A stretch of 64,000 bases of DNA from an uncultured Bacteroidaceae bacterium (GTDB lineage: Bacteria > Bacteroidota > Bacteroidia > Bacteroidales > Bacteroidaceae). How positions within the stretch are numbered: position 1 is the first letter of the stretch; the number at the start of each line of letters is the position of its first letter. The notes beneath the pieces were generated by a model. The model saw only the letters and a program-made list of their open reading frames with translations, ran no database searches and had not been told where the DNA came from. The position numbers and the translations under genes were made by a program. The DNA is taken from assembly GCA_934271655.1 (NCBI GenBank), contig CAKQRW010000004.1, positions 25,008 through 89,007 of the forward strand, written 5' to 3'. Below, one piece after another: positions 63,312 to 64,000 of this stretch.

Positions 63312-64000
63312 ATGAACAATTCAAATCAAATGGACAAACAACAAGCGGCCCCAATGACAGCAACAGCAGAGAAAACGGTGGCAAGTAAAGAAACCACAGT
63401 CTTCCTCGCCGAGAGCTTCTTGGACGACTTCTATCTCTTTCGCCGAAATGTGTTGAGCGGAAAGACGGAGTACTGCATGTTCATTAAAGATTCGGAAGAT
63501 TCCAGCGATGAGGAGGAGAACACCGCTAAGGAAACGTGGAAAGTCCTTACTCCAGAAGTCATCAACTCCATCGTGCGCCGTGCCAAGAAGATGATAACCG
63601 ACAGCAAGAAGTCGCCACGACAAGACATCGTCGAGTATCTCAATTCTGAGGACATCCCACGCTTCGACCCCATCCGAGCGTATCTTGAGAGCCTCCCCAA
63701 ATGGGATGGCAAGAACCATGTCGCCGCTCTCTTCAGCCGTATTCCTGGATTGACCAGCGAACAGTTAGGATGGTGTGCCACCTGGCTTCGCTCATCCGTT
63801 GCCCACTGGCTCCAGATGGACATGCTCCATGGCAACGAGGCGATGCCTGTGCTCATCGGCCAGCAAGGTTGCGGCAAGAGCACCTTCGCCGTAAGGCTCC
63901 TTCCCGAACCACTCCGCATGTATTTCCTCGACCACATCAACTTCGGCAACAAGTTTGACACGGAGATGGCTCTCACCCACAATCTCTACGTCAACATCGA
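63312..64000 (+). CDS. VapE-type helicase/ATPase, partial (runs off window)
   Basis: The first 229 residues of a VapE/DUF3874-like protein. The N-terminal part (FLDDFYLFRRNVLSGKTEY) and linker motif DIPRFDPIRAYLESLPKWDG match the Bacteroidetes VapE group. The P-loop is GQQGCGKSTF (near residue 179), followed by the LPEPLRMYFLDHINFGNKFDTEMAL segment. Such SF3-like ATPases act with primases in phage satellites and mobilisable islands. The downstream part, including Walker B, lies outside the window. Not related to VapBC toxin function. Confidence 0.85.
   Translation, partial: MNNSNQMDKQQAAPMTATAEKTVASKETTVFLAESFLDDFYLFRRNVLSGKTEYCMFIKDSEDSSDEEENTAKETWKVLTPEVINSIVRRAKKMITDSKKSPRQDIVEYLNSEDIPRFDPIRAYLESLPKWDGKNHVAALFSRIPGLTSEQLGWCATWLRSSVAHWLQMDMLHGNEAMPVLIGQQGCGKSTFAVRLLPEPLRMYFLDHINFGNKFDTEMALTHNLYVNI

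Noticed and set aside
63041..63388. 115-residue frame upstream of the VapE-type gene
   Set aside because: It overlaps the promoter and the VapE start in another frame and shows no family signal.

Overview
The window is chromosomal DNA of a Bacteroidales bacterium, most likely Prevotella in the broad sense (Prevotella/Segatella). Nearly every transcription unit with a recognisable promoter carries the Bacteroidetes -7 box (TAnnTTTG). Shine-Dalgarno sites are mostly weak and A-rich. The gene set is typical of the phylum: S46 dipeptidyl peptidase, GldH, RicT, DUF2851, DUF4292, DUF4835, WbqC, a glycine-lipid synthase pair and a succinate/acetate CoA-transferase. Species cannot be fixed from the sequence alone.

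From 0 to about 60.5 kb the window is core chromosome. It runs topA, aroK, speA, a polysaccharide flippase and an S46 peptidase, then ridA (divergent from metF), then holB, ricT, gldH and a SpoU methyltransferase. Next come asd (divergent from a Kef-type antiporter), an overlapping lolD / cvfB / pseudo-protease-TPR operon, nhaD with two small membrane or lipoprotein ORFs, xth and the CoA-transferase. The glycine-lipid genes (glsA, glsB) are followed by a compact wza-wzc-wzb polysaccharide export and phosphoregulation unit without glycosyltransferases. Then follow dapB-lepB-wbqC (divergent from a DUF2851 gene), tRNA-Arg(CCU) and tRNA-Trp(CCA), a nucleoside kinase and dgt (divergent from dut-TPR-DUF4292-envC). 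After recN and DUF4835 there is a possible nadB / M16 peptidase / PH-domain / dacB operon, and a TPR protein plus outer-membrane barrel pair. Functional themes are envelope building (asd and dapB for diaminopimelate, lepB, dacB, EnvC, LolD, glycine lipids, capsule export), nucleotide-pool and DNA care (topA, holB, xth, dgt, dut, recN) and amino-acid or one-carbon metabolism.

From about 60.5 kb to the end the sequence changes to accessory DNA. It holds two strong hairpins, a broken IS982-type transposase, an unrecognised 466-residue protein preceded by a short amber-interrupted ORF, TTTTCCCAA repeats, and the start of a VapE-type helicase gene that runs off the window. This looks like the edge of a mobilisable or satellite element.

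The most unusual material is non-coding. (1) Many intergenic gaps carry short tandem arrays whose unit sequences mostly differ but whose period is almost always 22-24 bp (one is 30 bp). (2) Convergent gene pairs are separated by long, mostly perfect inverted repeats, including a 74-bp perfect palindrome with no loop at 9414-9487. (3) A dispersed element of about 45-70 bp, bounded by inverted repeats whose ends differ between copies yet match within a copy, sits in at least five gaps, three of them between genes of one orientation.
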